Positions 22,964-37,058 are shown, numbered from the stretch's first letter. The stretch: DNA of 64,000 nucleotides from Moniliella sp. 'wahieum' (GCA_003971905.1 RSEE01000002.1:868001-932000), one strand, 5' to 3'. Numbers and translations are program-made. Notes: a model not told the origin generated them from the sequence alone.

Positions 22964-24244
22964 ACCCTCGTTTCACATGTCATCGATTATCCCTCTACGT
23001 GTCTGATCTGCGTTTTTTCACCATTTCACCCACTGTATCCACTTCTTGTCTAGCTCCCTCCATCATGCATCTGCCCTATCCTTTACACATGCCATTGGCC
23101 ACGGTTGAGGTGAATATGTCAAATCCTGACAGTTCTTCAGAATTATGATGGTGCCTTGTAAGACCGGAGGAACCCAAGGGATTGGGTGAAGAACCTCTGG
23201 AAATGTAGAGCAATGCAATCGCGATGGTGGTGGTTCAGGTCTAAGCCTTGTGCCACACCTAGAGACAGGGGTTCAGACAAGCCTGAGTATACACGTGGAG
23301 GCTTCGGAGGACAAATCAGGGGTGAAGGGTGATGAGGCGCCTTGGCCTAAGTACGGGACCACGGGTCCCAACATGCCTGTCAGGAAGACAATGATTTTCC
23401 GACGAAGGGGGGCAATTCCCTTTTTCTGACGATCAACATTCGACAGAAAGACAGAGGAGAGCGAATTAAACTGAATTTATCTAGCAACTGACTAGTAGAC
23501 AGTAGGCACAAAGAAGCGTCGCGCCTATCAGGGTCGCCCATTCGGCATGCTCCTCTGCTTTCTCAGTAGCAAGTGTCGAGATCTGCATCTGATCGATCTA
23601 ATCCGAGTCTACATGACTCAACACTTCAGCATTTTCCACGGCGCCTCAACGCCATCAACGGAAGCAGTCAATTACGAACGAGAGGAAGGATCATTCGTTG
23701 GCGGGACTAAGATCCAAGAGGTGAGGCATGCTGGACAGGAGACAGGGCACTCACAAGAGTCGTCTCCAAGTAGCCTCGAGACCAGTGGTGGCCTCAACGT
23801 CTCAACCCTCTGCCTGTCAAGCGGCTTGGAGGTGGTGATATCGCTAGGGCCCAAAATTTCAATGTTCCCTTGGCGGCTGCACAATAAAACTCAGTCGACG
23901 GGGTTACTCTTGGAAGAGCGTGACGGGTGACGTCACGTACCCTGACGGGTGCGCCGGCAGAGGCCGGCTGGGCTCCACGTGGACGGGCATGGGTGAGGGT
24001 TATGCGGGCTGCACCGATCGAAGCCAGCGGCTGCTCGTCGCCGCAGCGAGCAGCCAGCCGCCGTCTGTCCGGCCAGCTCCGCACTGCTCCGCCTCAGCAA
24101 GCATCCAGCCTCGCCTCCTCCGCTCTGGCTTTCATGGCCCCGGCGCCTCCTCCACCCCGCCACGTGGCTGTGTCTGCTCTCACGTCTGCGTCTGCGCCCG
24201 TGTCCGAGGTGCTGCATCAGCGCTTCGCCTCCTTGCCCAGCACC
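22964..24244. other. Intergenic / OPT promoter region, no gene seen
   Basis: Short frames only. A frame upstream of the OPT ATG (from about 23999) stays open in frame but is GC-rich and low in complexity, so I treat it as leader. Confidence 0.45.
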
Positions 24245-27088
24245 ATGGCCAGCCGGTCCGGCCAGAAATCCCCCCTCCCGCCCGGCAAGCGTCCCGGCAG
24301 CGCCAGTAATGACGTGTACCAAGACGAATACGCGTATGCTGTCGACGCCGACGATCTCGACGACGCCGATAACGATGATCTCACCGAGCCGTCCGACGCG
24401 ATTCAGCTCCAGCACCTCCTCCCCAGCGGGTCCCGCCCGCATGACGTGGATCTCGAGCAGCCCGGCGTCACAATCGACGAAGATGATGAGGACGACCCGA
24501 TGCGCCTAATTGCACAAGCTGTGCCCGAGACGGACGACCCGAGTCTTCCTGCACTTACGTCGAGTGATGTTGATTGGCACGGCTTTCTGCATCACCGGCG
24601 CCGCCGTTAGCCAGGTACGTTCTTCCCTCCCTCAGCCAGCTCAGTCTTGGATACGAATTACAGGTCTTGCTTGATATATGATAGCTCTTCTTTTATCGCA
24701 GTAACTCGTTCGTTTTTCTCTTGCTCTTATGCGTCGACCTAGTCCTGACCCCCTGTCCGGCCCTCCCCCGTTCCACAGCCTTCTTTTTCACCTTACTTTG
24801 TCATCCTCGCTTCCCTGCCCTTGGCCAGTGGATGGCTCGCGCTCTGCCCCGCCTCAGTATCCATGTACCCTTCTTGGGCTCGTTTGAGCTCAATCCGGGT
24901 CCATTCAATGTCAAGTTCGTCTCCCTGTGCCTACACCGAGCTGCCTCTTATATGGGCTTTTGCCGACTGACCTTTGCATTTTGACCTTGTTGATGGAACA
25001 GAGAACATCTGCTGATCGCCGTCTTGGCCTCATCAGGGGCATCATCGGCATACGCATCCGACATCATCAACATCCAAGATATCTTCTTCCACCAAAAACT
25101 TTCCAACACAGCCGCCTCGATCCTCATAACAACCCAGACTCGGGCTTTGGCTTCGCCGGCATGGTCCACGACATTCTTGTCCGGCCTGTCGCGATGATCT
25201 ACCCTGGAAATCTAGTCACCTGCTCCTTTTTTACACCCTGCACGGCGACCGCCATGGGTGGCTTACTCAAGCCCGCCTGCGTGTGTTCAATGCTGTGTTT
25301 ATCGCCATCTTTGTCTACCAGTTCCTTCCTTCACTGTTGGCACCGACTCTGTCCAGCATCGCTCTCCTCTGTCTTTTCAACAATAGGAGCAGCACACTTC
25401 GCGTTTTGTCTAGCGGGTACAAAGGTTTCGGTTTCCTCGACTTGAGCTTTGACTGGAACGCCATTGGCGACAGTGGACCACTCTTCACACCTTGGGTGCG
25501 TTCTCCATTCTAGCTTGCCTTTCTTCTGACCGTATCTCTTGATCTGTGCTGTCCCTAATTCAATCTTCTTCTTGCACAGTGGGGTATGTGTACTCCCCCT
25601 TCTGTCTCTCTTGATTGAACTTACTTACCTCTGTTTTCTTGCAGCCAATGTCAACTTTTTCGTGGGAATCGCAGGCATGATGTATATCGCCCCCCTTCTG
25701 TACTTCAGCAATTTTTGGGATGCAAAATCGTTTCCCTCGGCTATTGGTTCGCAGCTGTACAATGCGTCGTACCTACCCTTTGACGTGGAAAGTGTTCTTG
25801 TGCCGCACGACAAAACCTTGGACCGGGCTGCCTGGGAGCAGAAACGGCCGTTGCTTTTAACACCCTTTTTCGCCATGACCTACGGTTTGAGCTTTGCTGT
25901 GCTAACCTCGATGCTCACCACGTCGCCCTCTGGCATTGGGACGATATTCGCCGTGCTATTTTCTACCCTCCGACAGAGGATGTGCACAACCGGCTGATGC
26001 GCGCATACGATGATGTGCCCCATTCGTGGTACATGTGGACGTTGGGCGCTTCTTTGACCGCTCAATTTGGCTGATTTGGACCCACCCTGAACTGCAGTTG
26101 CCCTCTGGGGCTTGTTTCTTGCCATCGCAATTGGTGCCATCTTCGTCGTACCCGTGGGAGTGCTCAAGGCGGTGAGCAATACCGGGATTGGGCTAAACGT
26201 GATTACCGAGTTTGTTGCGGGCTACGTCTTACCTGGTAAGCCAATCGCCAATGTGCTCATCAAGTGCTACGGCTACATGAGCATGTCCCAGGCGCAGGAC
26301 CTTCTTGCCGACCTCAAGCTGGCGCATTACATGAAGGTTCCACCCAAAGGTACGTTTTCCTATACCGCTTACCTCCCATGCACCCACCCTGACTTAGGAC
26401 TGGGATCGTTCAGTATGGCCATTGTTCAGTTGTGGGGCACGGTGGTTGGGTGTGTGGTAAACTTGATCGTGTTGCGGATTGTCCTTTCACCCTCGAACAC
26501 CTACCGTCAATTCCTTGACGGTACCGAGGAGGACCCGACAGGCCAGTGGACCGGCCGCAAACTCCACATTTTTTATAGTGCCTCGATCATCTGGGGAGTG
26601 GTGGGCCCTGCCGAGTTTTTCGCTGGAAAATACCACATCTTGTACTGGGGCTTCCTCTTGGGGGCTGTGCTGCCTTTGATCCCTTGGGTGCTCCACAAGC
26701 GCTACGGAACCCAGTGGCTCAAACACATCGCCTTCCCCATCCTCATTCATGGCGCGGGTACGCCGCCCCAAGTGCCCACAAATGTACGTCCAGCCCTTGT
26801 TGGTGTGTGTGTGATCCTCCTACTGACTGACCTTCCCCCCTATCATGTCTTGTTCAGATTATCACGACGGGGTTCATTGTCGCTTGGTTGTCGCAACAAT
26901 GGGCCCGCAAGCGGCACCCGCAATGGTTTGAGCGGTACAACTATGTCCTCAGTGCTGCTCTGGATGCCGGCGCGAGCATCAATGCGTTAGCCTGCTTCCT
27001 GCTGACAATCAGTGTCCTCAAGGTCATCTCCGTTCCCCACTGGTTCCTCAATCCGGTCCGGGACAGCGAGCACTGTTCCCCTTCCTAG
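24245..27088 (+). CDS. Oligopeptide transporter (OPT family), frame-broken
   Basis: Proton-coupled oligopeptide uptake across the plasma membrane. A hydrophilic acidic N-terminus (MASRSGQKSPLPPGKRPG) leads to PSLPALT and RVMLIGTAFCITGAAVSQ. The hallmark SFELNPGPFNVKEHLL is split by an intron (AA|GTTCGT...CAG|A GAA). Further landmarks are FAGMVHDILVRP, TPWWANVNFFVG, GYVLPGKPIANVLIKCYGYM, AHYMKVPPK and LNPVRDSEHC at the end. At least six introns are implied, including a 4-nt exon at 25580-25583. The start at 24245 has a CACCATGG context. Frame breaks occur near 24560, 25140, 25230 and 25930. Motif order is complete, so the gene is likely functional and the breaks may be sequence errors. Confidence 0.9.
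25580..25583 (+). other. Predicted 4-nt microexon in the OPT gene
   Basis: The exon ending at 25495 reads CTC TTC ACA CCT TGG, followed by a GTGCGT donor. A CACAG acceptor ends at 25579, then TGGG, then a GTATGT donor at 25584. The next acceptor ends at 25644, followed by CC AAT GTC. Splicing through TGGG gives TPW-W-A-NVNF, the conserved OPT TPWWA motif; skipping it shifts the frame. Confidence 0.65.
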
Positions 27089-27568
27089 CCCTGCCCTCTA
27101 AAAATCCACACCTCCCTCCCTCCCCTCCCCTCCCCTCGCTCTTCGTCTAGTACCACACGCAGAATTGATGCAGCAAGTAGGAGAGGTAGGAATGACGATG
27201 ACCCCCCAGGTATTGGCATCGTTGCCTCCGCTTGGTTCGATGCTCACGTGCAACATCCCGCGTGTTGGGGGTCGTGTGCGAAGGCGCAGCCCCGCCCCGC
27301 CGCTCCACAGTCCACGCAGTCCGATGTGTGCCGGGAGCAGCAGCGCTGGAATTGCAAAGTTGAAACGCCACAGCCGTTGCTTGAAGCTTGGACGTTCGGC
27401 GGGAACGATCGATGATCGATGATCGGTGGTGGCATTCCGCCCCATGCATTTCCGCCTCGAGGCCCCCGTTTCCCCACACCGCCAAGGCAGCCGGGAAACC
27501 CCATTTACCCTGTCTGCAGCGTGAATCGCCGCTCTGCCGCAACCAAGCTCCATCCATCGGCGCCCGCT
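27089..27568. other. Intergenic with TCGA-TGA heptads
   Basis: Spacer between the OPT gene and PEX2. A heptad array at 27406-27426 reads TCGA-TGA-TCGA-TGA, about 145 bp before the PEX2 ATG. No separate gene was recognised. Confidence 0.55.
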
Positions 27569-28896
27569 ATGCATCGACCCCCCCCCCAGTGCTGCCACAT
27601 CGCCTCTTGAGCCGTTCTGGGCTGCCTCCGCCAGAGAGGCTGCTCCTGATGTGCGCTCCATCCACCGTGCCCTGCGCCAGGGCGAGGTGAATGCACCCGC
27701 CCTGCGGATAGCCCGTGTTGGCCAACTTGACGCGGAGCTGCTCGACGACGAGCTGCAAACCATGCTCCTCGCTCCCCTCCGCTCCGCTCTCGACACGTTG
27801 CGATCAGGACTCGCGGTGGCATGGCAGCCTGAACTGCTGCTTGTTCTCCGTCTTGCCCTCTGTCGCCTTGCCATATGGGCCCCGCGTGCTGCTACTTATG
27901 GGGCCTCAATGCAAAATCTGCGTTATCGCAATGAGCGTGCTCATGGCGCTTCCTTTCGGGTGCAGCTGTTGACGCTCCCTTAAGTCTAGTGCAGAAGGCT
28001 GCCTACCCGCTCATTACTGCTATCCTTCCCTACCTCCACTCCCGCCTTGCCGCTGCTGCTGCTGCTGCCACCGAGCGTGACGTCTATCCCTCCAGCAATG
28101 CCCTTTCTCTTTCCCGGCTCGCTCGGCTCATAGAGCAGCTCAGTGACACGGCGAGGCGTCTGCTAGTCGTGGGCTCTTTTCTCAACCTTTCGGCATTCCT
28201 TGTCAATGGGAAATACCGCTCTCTTGCGGACCGCGTGCTGGGCATCCGCCTTGTGTACGCCAACCGGTCCGCGGCCCGGAACGTATCGTTTGAATTTCTC
28301 AATCGACAATTGGTTTGGCAGGCCCTCACAGAGTTTCTTGTCTTTCTGCTTCCTCTCCTGCGCGCCAAAAGGATCATCAAGCGCGTCCGTCACCTTGTCC
28401 GAACCCAGACAGCCCGAGTCAAGCAGATTATGGGCGCTGGTGGGCCGGCGGCCGAGGAAACACAAGATGTACCCCCAGCTCAAGGCCTGGACTGTCACCT
28501 CTGCCCATTGTGTTGGGTACGGGCGGGAGGCCCGGCTCTGCAATCGCACCAGGAAGCAAGTGAGCATACTCGACCCAACTTTCACTTAAGCGACGGCCTT
28601 TCTGCCAACCCGCTTGACCCCTCGACATTTGCCAGGGCGGCGGTGGCGGATGTGGATGAGCCCGAGGAGGGAAGCGGAGAGGTCCTGGCCACCCTGGTCT
28701 CGCCCAAGTCGAAGCCGAATCGGTTATCTCCCTCCCAGCACAAGCAGTGCCGTGTGGATGTGCATACGATTATTACTGTCTTGCCTCCGCCTTGCTGGCA
28801 GAGGAAACGGCGGACCAGGCTGCGGCGGACCCGGGCGAAGCACCCTGGACGTGCCTCCGCTGTGGCCATGGCGTTTCGGGCGTTGCGCGTGGCTGA
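27569..28896 (+). CDS. PEX2: Peroxisomal RING-finger peroxin Pex2, frame-broken
   Basis: A membrane RING E3 ligase of the peroxisomal matrix-protein import complex (with Pex10 and Pex12), recycling Pex5. RVGQLDAELLDDEL near 27710 and the membrane region FLVNGKYRSLADRVLGIRLV (about 28195) and FEFLNRQLVWQALTEFLVFL (about 28290) match Pex2. The C-terminal zinc region shows CHLCPLCW (28493), then CGCAYDYYCLAS and CLRCGHG near the stop. The ATG at 27569 is followed by a run of 10 C (27578-27587); one C fewer joins MHRPPP to SAATSPLEPFWAAS and the rest. Other breaks lie near 27945 and 28755. Low-complexity insertions separate the RING cysteines. The family assignment is good; the exact protein is uncertain. 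Confidence 0.8.
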
Positions 28897-28908
28897 ACTC
28901 TTGAGGAT

Positions 28909-29133
28909 GTGGATCGATACGGGCTTGTCGGAACCGGGTTTGCTGGCTTCGTCTACCTTGAGCCACCACTGGCAGATGGCAAATGGCCAGTGATCATTCG
29001 TACCGAGAAGTGCCGTCGTTTCTTTCACGCAACTCACTATTTTGGGCTCGAGCGTTTCCCGCGTACTGCGCTCTTCACGATCCTGGACCCATCCCTCCTC
29101 AAGGACCCAAGTGTGAAATGGGGCCTGGAGTGA
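28909..29133 (+). other. Coherent orphan reading frame after PEX2
   Basis: An open frame without an ATG (first codon GTG) encodes FAGFVYLEPPLADGKWPVII and FHATHYFGLERFPRTALFTI, then ends in VKWGLE. The composition looks protein-like, unlike the shadow frames nearby, but I recognise no family. It may be a gene fragment or an exon of a small gene whose start is lost. Confidence 0.3.
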
Positions 29134-30711
<1,578 letters not shown>

Positions 30712-31545
30712 ACGGCGGCCTGCCTCACGCGCAAGGCCCACCCCTCAGCCGACTGCCGTCCATTCCTCCCTCGCGCATGCTCTCGCCTTCATTGAGGTGG
30801 GTGCAAGCGTAAGAGTAGCGCGCGCGGGGGTGGATTAGCCCTATGGTGAACGTGGTTGTGCTTGCGGTGAAACCACTTTTTTGTCCTTCTTGCCTCATAG
30901 ATCATCGACGCCATAGCCTGCAGTTCAAACCGCACATCTTGGCATCGACTCTTGGCGGTTATTCATCGGTGACACATGCTCAAAGGTGCCAACTGAGCCT
31001 GTGTACAAGACGGTGGAGAGGATGACACAGAGGAAACGGCAGTAGCGAGGCGGCGCCCAAGGATGCGAAGGGGGGAGGGGGCTGGCAATGAAGTGGAGCT
31101 ATAGAGATCTGAAAGGCGGCTTGCTACCATGATGCATGATGCATGATGTAACAGGTGATCATGATGATCGATGATCAATGACGTGGGTAGGGCATCCGGG
31201 GTCGTGTTGTCGCGTGATATATGATGGGTGATCGATGGCCCATACTGCGTACTGGGTACTCATCGAGGCTGTGTCAGATTGTCGGATACGGTGAGCGCTG
31301 AGCCACTGAGAGGCTGAGCTCAGCTGAGCCCGAGGCACTGCGGCTGAGCGGCTGAGCAGGAAACCAGTGAGTGGTGGGTGACGGTGGGTGACTGGGCGGT
31401 GTCGGCCCACGGCGCCTGTCTAACCGGGCGGGTCAGCATGGCAGCCGCCGGGCGGAAGGCGGAGGAATTTTCTTGGGCCGCTGGGACCACCCCCTCACAG
31501 CGCCAGTGTGCCGGCACGTGCTGGTGGCGGCCCGAAATTTATCGA
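30712..31545. other. Intergenic / MDJ1 promoter region with heptads
   Basis: Heptads at 31130-31146 (TGA-TGCA-TGA-TGCA-TGA) and 31165-31181 (TGA-TCGA-TGA-TCAA-TGA), plus TGAGCGCTGAG words near 31290. No gene was recognised. Confidence 0.6.
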
Positions 31546-33199
31546 ATGTCCTTTCGCTCCGCCTCGGCAGCAATCAATCGCACCGCTTCCTTGTTACCCG
31601 CCGCCGCTCTCCCTTTGCTCCTTCTTCCACCCGCTGGACCAGGCATGCTGCCCACCACTGCTCTCTCTGCCCCTGCCAGCGCCCTCGCCGTGCACGCCCA
31701 CCTCGCTGCACCAGCGCCGCTGCGGCGGCGGGCACCCGCACCCGCACCTATGCCCACACCACCTTCCCTCTGCGCCCTCGCCTCGCCCGCCCCATTGCCT
31801 CCCCCGCACGCGCCAGCGCTTGGGCGCCCGCCCGCATGGGCGCCCGCACCTTCACCTCCTCGTCCCGCGCCTCCGCTTCTGCAGCGAAGGATCTGTACGC
31901 TCTCCTCGGTGTCAAGAAGGGCGCCTCGGCCAAGGAGATCAAGTCCGCATACTATGGCCTAGCCAAGAAGCTTCACCCCGACACCAACCCGGATGCAAAG
32001 GCCAAGGATCAGTTTATGCAGATCCAGGAAGCGTACGATGTACGTCTTTTTTATCTCTCAATCTTCGTGCCTCTGCCCATGCGGGTCCACTGACAGAACG
32101 ACCAACATTTGCCTTCTACCCAGGTCCTCTCTGACGAGAAAAAACGCTCCATGTACGACCAATACGGCACCACTGATGGATCAGCCGGCTTCCAGGATAT
32201 GGGAGGCATGGGTGGGGCTGGTGCTGGTGGCTTTGGCGGCTTTGGCGGTTTCCAGAACATGGGCGGGATGGGGGGTGCCGAGTCGATCTTTGACCACCTG
32301 TTTGGCAACTTTGGTGCAGGGGGTCGTTCCCGGCGGCCAAGGTCCATGAAGTGCCGGGTGACGACATTGATGCCCGCATAACATTGTCGTTTGAGGAAGC
32401 GGCGCGTGGGACCACCAAAAAGGTTTCGGTCAGTGCACTAAGTGAGTGCGGGACCTGCCATGGCTCTGGTTTGAAGGAGGGGGCGAAGAAAACGACATGC
32501 AAGGAGTGCAATGGCTCGGGATCCAAGACCTTTGTCCTCAACGGATTCCAGATGGCGACTACCTGCCCGGCCTGTCATGGGTCTGGCGAAAGTCACGACC
32601 CCAAGGATAACTGTACCTCCTGCTCTGGTTTGGGACGAGTGCGCAAGACACTCACCGAAGAAGTCAAAGTTCCTGCCGGTGTTGACGATGGCGTCAAGAT
32701 CCGTCTCGACGGCCTGGGTCATGCCCCGCTGGAAGGCAAGGGCCCAAGGGGGAATTTGTACGTCCGCATTGGGGTGCAGCCGAGCAAAACATGGCGCCGA
32801 CAAGGCAGCAATTTGCTGTACAACGCTCAGATCCCCTTTTACACTGCTATGTTGGGTGGTCGGGTTAAGATCCCGACCTTGGATGGAACGGTGGACCTTC
32901 GTGTTCCGCCAGGCACTCAGCCATCGGACCAACTGCTCATTGAGGGCCGAGGCATTCCTGTGCTGAACCCATACGCCACCCCGACATCAAAGGTGCGCAA
33001 GGGCGACCTGCTTGTTCAGTTCAACGTCCGGATGCCTCGGGCACTCACATCGAAGCAAAAGGAGATCCTCCAGGCCTTTGCCGACGATTACGAGGGCAAG
33101 ACGCCATCACCCAGTAAGGACGAAGGGAAGGCACAGAGTAAGGATCAGCACGACGATGCGCCTTCGGCACCTGATTCGCCCGACACGGCTCGGTTGTAA
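31546..33199 (+). CDS. MDJ1: Mitochondrial DnaJ (Hsp40) chaperone Mdj1
   Basis: Co-chaperone of matrix Hsp70. An N-terminal mitochondrial presequence begins [19 protein letters not shown]. The J domain ([20 protein letters not shown] and [12 protein letters not shown], with the HPD triad near 31980) is split by an intron at 32040-32123. A Gly/Phe region (32200-32320), four CXXCXGXG zinc repeats (CGTCHGSG-like at 32450; [24 protein letters not shown]) and the C-terminal substrate-binding region ([17 protein letters not shown]) follow in the normal type I order. Frame breaks lie within the presequence (31620-31760) and near 32337 ([15 protein letters not shown]). The C-terminal tail is Lys/Ser/Asp-rich. 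Mitochondrial location is inferred from the presequence. Confidence 0.9.
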
Positions 33200-35352
33200 A
33201 GCAGGGGGTGGGGGGCTGCTGCGCGACCCCTTCCCCCTTTTCCCCTGCTTGCATTCTGGAGCACTTTGGTCATGATAGGACCTGCTTCGTAACCAAGAGC
33301 CACTTGGCTCCCCATTTCTTCCAAAACGCGCACACGTTCTGGAGCCCCGATGCTTGGGGCTCTCCATATCTCTGTACATCACAACTCTTATCGCGAAACT
33401 ATAATCAATTGGAGCTGTCCTGCATGGAGGAATAGAGACCTTTTTGCTACAGATCGTAAGCCTTTTGTGTTGGGGCGATGCCCACGTCCTCTCTATTGCC
33501 CTCCATCAGGATTTTGTGATATTCGGTTTGCCCTCAAGGGGCGGCGGTGACAATCAGCACGTCTGCAAGAAACAAGGTGCGCAAGTGAAATAGGCTGTAG
33601 TAGGCATGTGGAGTCTTAGGGGGCTAAAGGGGGAGGAAAACGGCTGCCCTCTGCGGCGGGAGCGGGTCGGGTACGGGTAAAAGTAACCCACAGAGACTAT
33701 AGGGTCCCCCCTTTTAAGATGTGTGTATGTGTGCACGTGGGTTAGGGAATTGTGACACAGCCGAATACCCTTCCGTTAGCCCCGGAAAAACCCTTCGGTC
33801 TCGCTGTGCATAGCTATTCAAGGTATACCATTCCTCAGAGCAAGAAGGGAAAGGTATGTGAGAGGTGAGATGGCATTGTATGTTACGCGTATGGGGCGCA
33901 CCGCCTATCTCCGCACGCTGAACCCCGCATGTCTTAGACATCTCAGCCCAACACGCGGCAGTCCTGTTAGACTAGCGAGAGAGAGCCAGTCGACACCTTA
34001 TCCATGCTGGGGATATTATCGATCATCCGCGGCCCGCCATGGTCGCATGGAACCCATCAACAAGGTACCGAGTGTGCTAACCCTGAGGAACAGAGTAACT
34101 TCGGAGATCCTCGACCCCTTCAACTGGTCTGAGATCTGACGACCTACGTATGCGGCTCCTATCTCGCAGGGTCTGAGCTGCGGCCTTGGCACGCAGCCAC
34201 CCTAAATGGAGGGTCTCTCCTTCGCCTCTACACCCGCTCGGTTCAACCAGGATCTGAAGTAGGACCTAACGTGCGAGACACCGACGATTGGCCTGTCCAA
34301 GAGTTTATTATACCCTTAAAGTACAGGGGGGGTCCCACCTCGGGACTCCCCCCCATGACATGCATGACAGGTGACATTGTATAGGGCCGAGAGCAAAAAG
34401 CTGCATGTGGTAGGAATCTATACATCAGGGATAAACAATAGATTTTGGCGCTGAGAAAACCCTGTGTGACTCTGCCTGTCTCTTAACAGATATGCATTCG
34501 TCTTGGGGACAACTCAGGCCCCCATATATCTGGGATCCAAATCGATCTGGAAGGGGACAGATTGTGTAGTTATGCATGGCAAGGCTGCGTAGTACCGGCT
34601 TGGGCGGCTGGCAGTAGCGTGTCTGAAGCCTTCGGGTTCAGGGACGGAGAGGAGGCAGCGGAGGTTTCACGCTGCTGGCCTAGGGCCTGACTGAGACCGG
34701 GGCGGCGCGGCTGTAGGCGGGATCACACGCGGCTGAACTGGGCTGGACTTGGGCTGGGGAAACTGAGAGCTGAAGACGGGAGCTAGAGGAGCAACTAAAA
34801 GGAGGAGTTGCCTGTACTGCATTGATCAATTGGCGAGGGAGTAGGGGGGAAACGCCAATGGACCGTGGGGGCAAGCCACGGATCATTGCTAACAGACAAG
34901 GACAAAAAGGGAAACAAGGCAACGGAGGAAGAGCGGAGAACAGGGGAAACCAGGGAAGACACAGGGAAGACAGCTGCTGCGCGGATGACAGCCTAGAAAG
35001 GTAAGGTAAACAGGCATGGGGCGACTGATGTCGTAAAGGGGGTTGCCACAAGCGCAACACAGAGAAGTCAGATAAACAAAAGCACGGGGCGACTAGCGTC
35101 GCAAGGGCGATGAAAACGGGGGGAACCACGAAACTGGGGTTCTCAATCCACTGGGGCGAAAGGCGACTACTGTTGCTCGGATACGTAGACTGATAATCGC
35201 GCTGGCGGTTGAGCTAGCCGCGATGGAGAACAACTGAATTGAATCTGAGGGCGCGCTCTGTTATTGGGAAGAGGGGGGCCCTCAGCGCGCCTCAGCGCGC
35301 CTCAGCTGAGATCAGATCGGATCGAATCTGACTCACTAACCAACCTGGAAGG
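33200..35352. other. Long gene-poor stretch, nothing identifiable
   Basis: No convincing coding region. 33840-35170 has the look of repeated or mobile sequence: GGGGCGACT words recur near 35016, 35086 and 35154, each with a GTCG-type partner. No reverse transcriptase or transposase motif was found. Confidence 0.4.
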
Positions 35353-35405
35353 GATTAGGAAGGCGAAGGGCGTTAGGAAGGCGAATGGCGTTAGGAAGGG
35401 GCGCG
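35353..35405 (+). repeat. 18-bp tandem repeat, about three units
   Basis: TTAGGAAGGCGAANGGCG is repeated twice and then starts a third, shortened unit. It encodes a KGVRKANGVRKG-like pattern in one frame, but no gene is evident. Confidence 0.6.
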
Positions 35406-36522
35406 TATATAAACTCCGTCGGGCTTGCCATAGACCGTCTTCGCCCGTGACAATATCCGCCCTCTGTCACGGTCCTCATAGCTATTCGGGTAAATCTTTT
35501 CACTGCTCTTGTCGCTGATCCTGTTTCCCTTTCCCCTATTAATACCAGTGCATCCTTGCTTCCCTTGGTACTTTTAGTCTCACTCGTATATCGCCCGACC
35601 CTTACATGTTACACCCACCCCCCTAAAATGAAACAGATGATCACCGTGCCGTGACCACACCACAGTGCCTTCAGTGCCCATCTGCACATTATATGCCACG
35701 CCGCCCCGGTCACCGGTCATCGGTCACCGCTTAACAACACATCTCGGAGGTTCCGATGGTTTCCAGCATCCTACTGGCCTTGAAAAAGCATCTTGAAGGG
35801 GGGGGATAGACGAAGCCACCCCTGCCTCCCCTAATAGCTCTGATGCAATATACCAGCTTCTCTACCTTTTTGCCTATACTGCTAGTTATAGGACCGTGAC
35901 TCTTTGGTTTTCTTTGTCACGCGGCACGTACGAACCCGTATAGCAACCCGCATAATGGTGTACTTTTGGTGCAGCCTATATGCCCTGGCACTCTAATGTA
36001 TAGGAAAGCATATGTTACCCCTGCTTAAACGCCCCCTTTAGATAATAATGTGGATAGCTACAAATGGCAGAGATTAGGTGCGATCACTCAATCATTAAGC
36101 CGGGAGCAAATTCAAGCTGATGAGAAGGCCCGAGAACTCTGAAGCTTGAGGATAACTCCCCCTTTTGATGTCTCAAGGAAGAACGAAGAAGCATCATTGA
36201 ATCCTATTGAACCCTTCGCTGCGGTCACATGATGCATGATACCACACCAACACCTTTTCATCAGGTATAGACAACTTGCGCCAATGGATGAAAAGGGGAA
36301 ACCCCTGGAAGAAGGGGACAAGAATCGAATGCTGATGTGAATGTGCAATTGTATATATAAAAAGAGGAGGTACACATGGATCATTGAAGATACCCATATC
36401 GCCCCTTTGTTGTGTGCACTCTCGCAGTGTATAGTTCTGCGCCATCAACAACGCCGACACAAGAAACATTGTGCCCATCCTTCCTCTTCATCTCCATCTG
36501 CGATTCAGCCGTTGAGCAAAAC
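35406..36522. other. Gene-poor stretch with one CCGG heptad array
   Basis: A TCA-CCGG-TCA-TCGG-TCA array lies at 35710-35726. The rest is AT-richer with no recognisable gene. Confidence 0.5.
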
Positions 36523-37058
36523 ATGGTTAGTTTCGCTCCATCCTTTTTCCCTGCTGTTGGTTTCTGATCTTGCACGTCATCTGTTGCAAGGCAGAGTCTG
36601 TTCTCTCCTCTTGAGCCTTTCTCTCCAGAAACCAAGAAGAACGAATACTGACACTCAGTTTGCTGTCTTGGTTTATTCGCAGAGTCTGACTTGGTACTTT
36701 GACTACCCTCGTCCACCTCATACTCCCACGCCCGAGCCCCTTCTTCGCCCTCTTGGATCTGGCCTCGCACCTCTAGCGCATCGCAGTCATACACGGTCTT
36801 TACAGGCTATGTGTGCAATGACCGCAGCAGCGCATCCCCAGCATGGTCAAGGCACGCTTAAGTGGGGCGTTGTCAATCTACTCTGATGGAAACGTTGAAG
36901 TGCATGAAGAGCATCGCAAGGTTCCCACCACCAGCTTTACCCTCTCGCCCAGTTCAACCGCAGAGCAAAGCGCCGAGCAGGAATTGCGCTACCTAATGCG
37001 GAAAGACCCAGATCAAGTGATCGAGCTCGTTCGAATGCTAGCCAGTAGGGCGGCATAA
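36523..37058 (+). CDS. Small hypothetical protein with a one-codon first exon
   Basis: Not a known family. A plausible model has ATG (36523-36525), an intron at 36526-36682 (GTTAGT donor, CGCAG acceptor), then SLTWYFDYPRPPHTPTPEPL and a Pro/Gly-rich stretch, followed by SIYSDGNVEVHEEHRKVPTT and a helical end (EQELRYLMRKDPDQVIELVR). One frame change near 36870 is needed to join the parts. A shorter protein from ATG 36843 is the alternative. Confidence 0.35.

Noticed and set aside
35283-35312. CTCAGCGCGC direct repeat as another heptad array
   Set aside because: Its period is 10 bp, not 7, and it lacks the triplet-tetramer structure.
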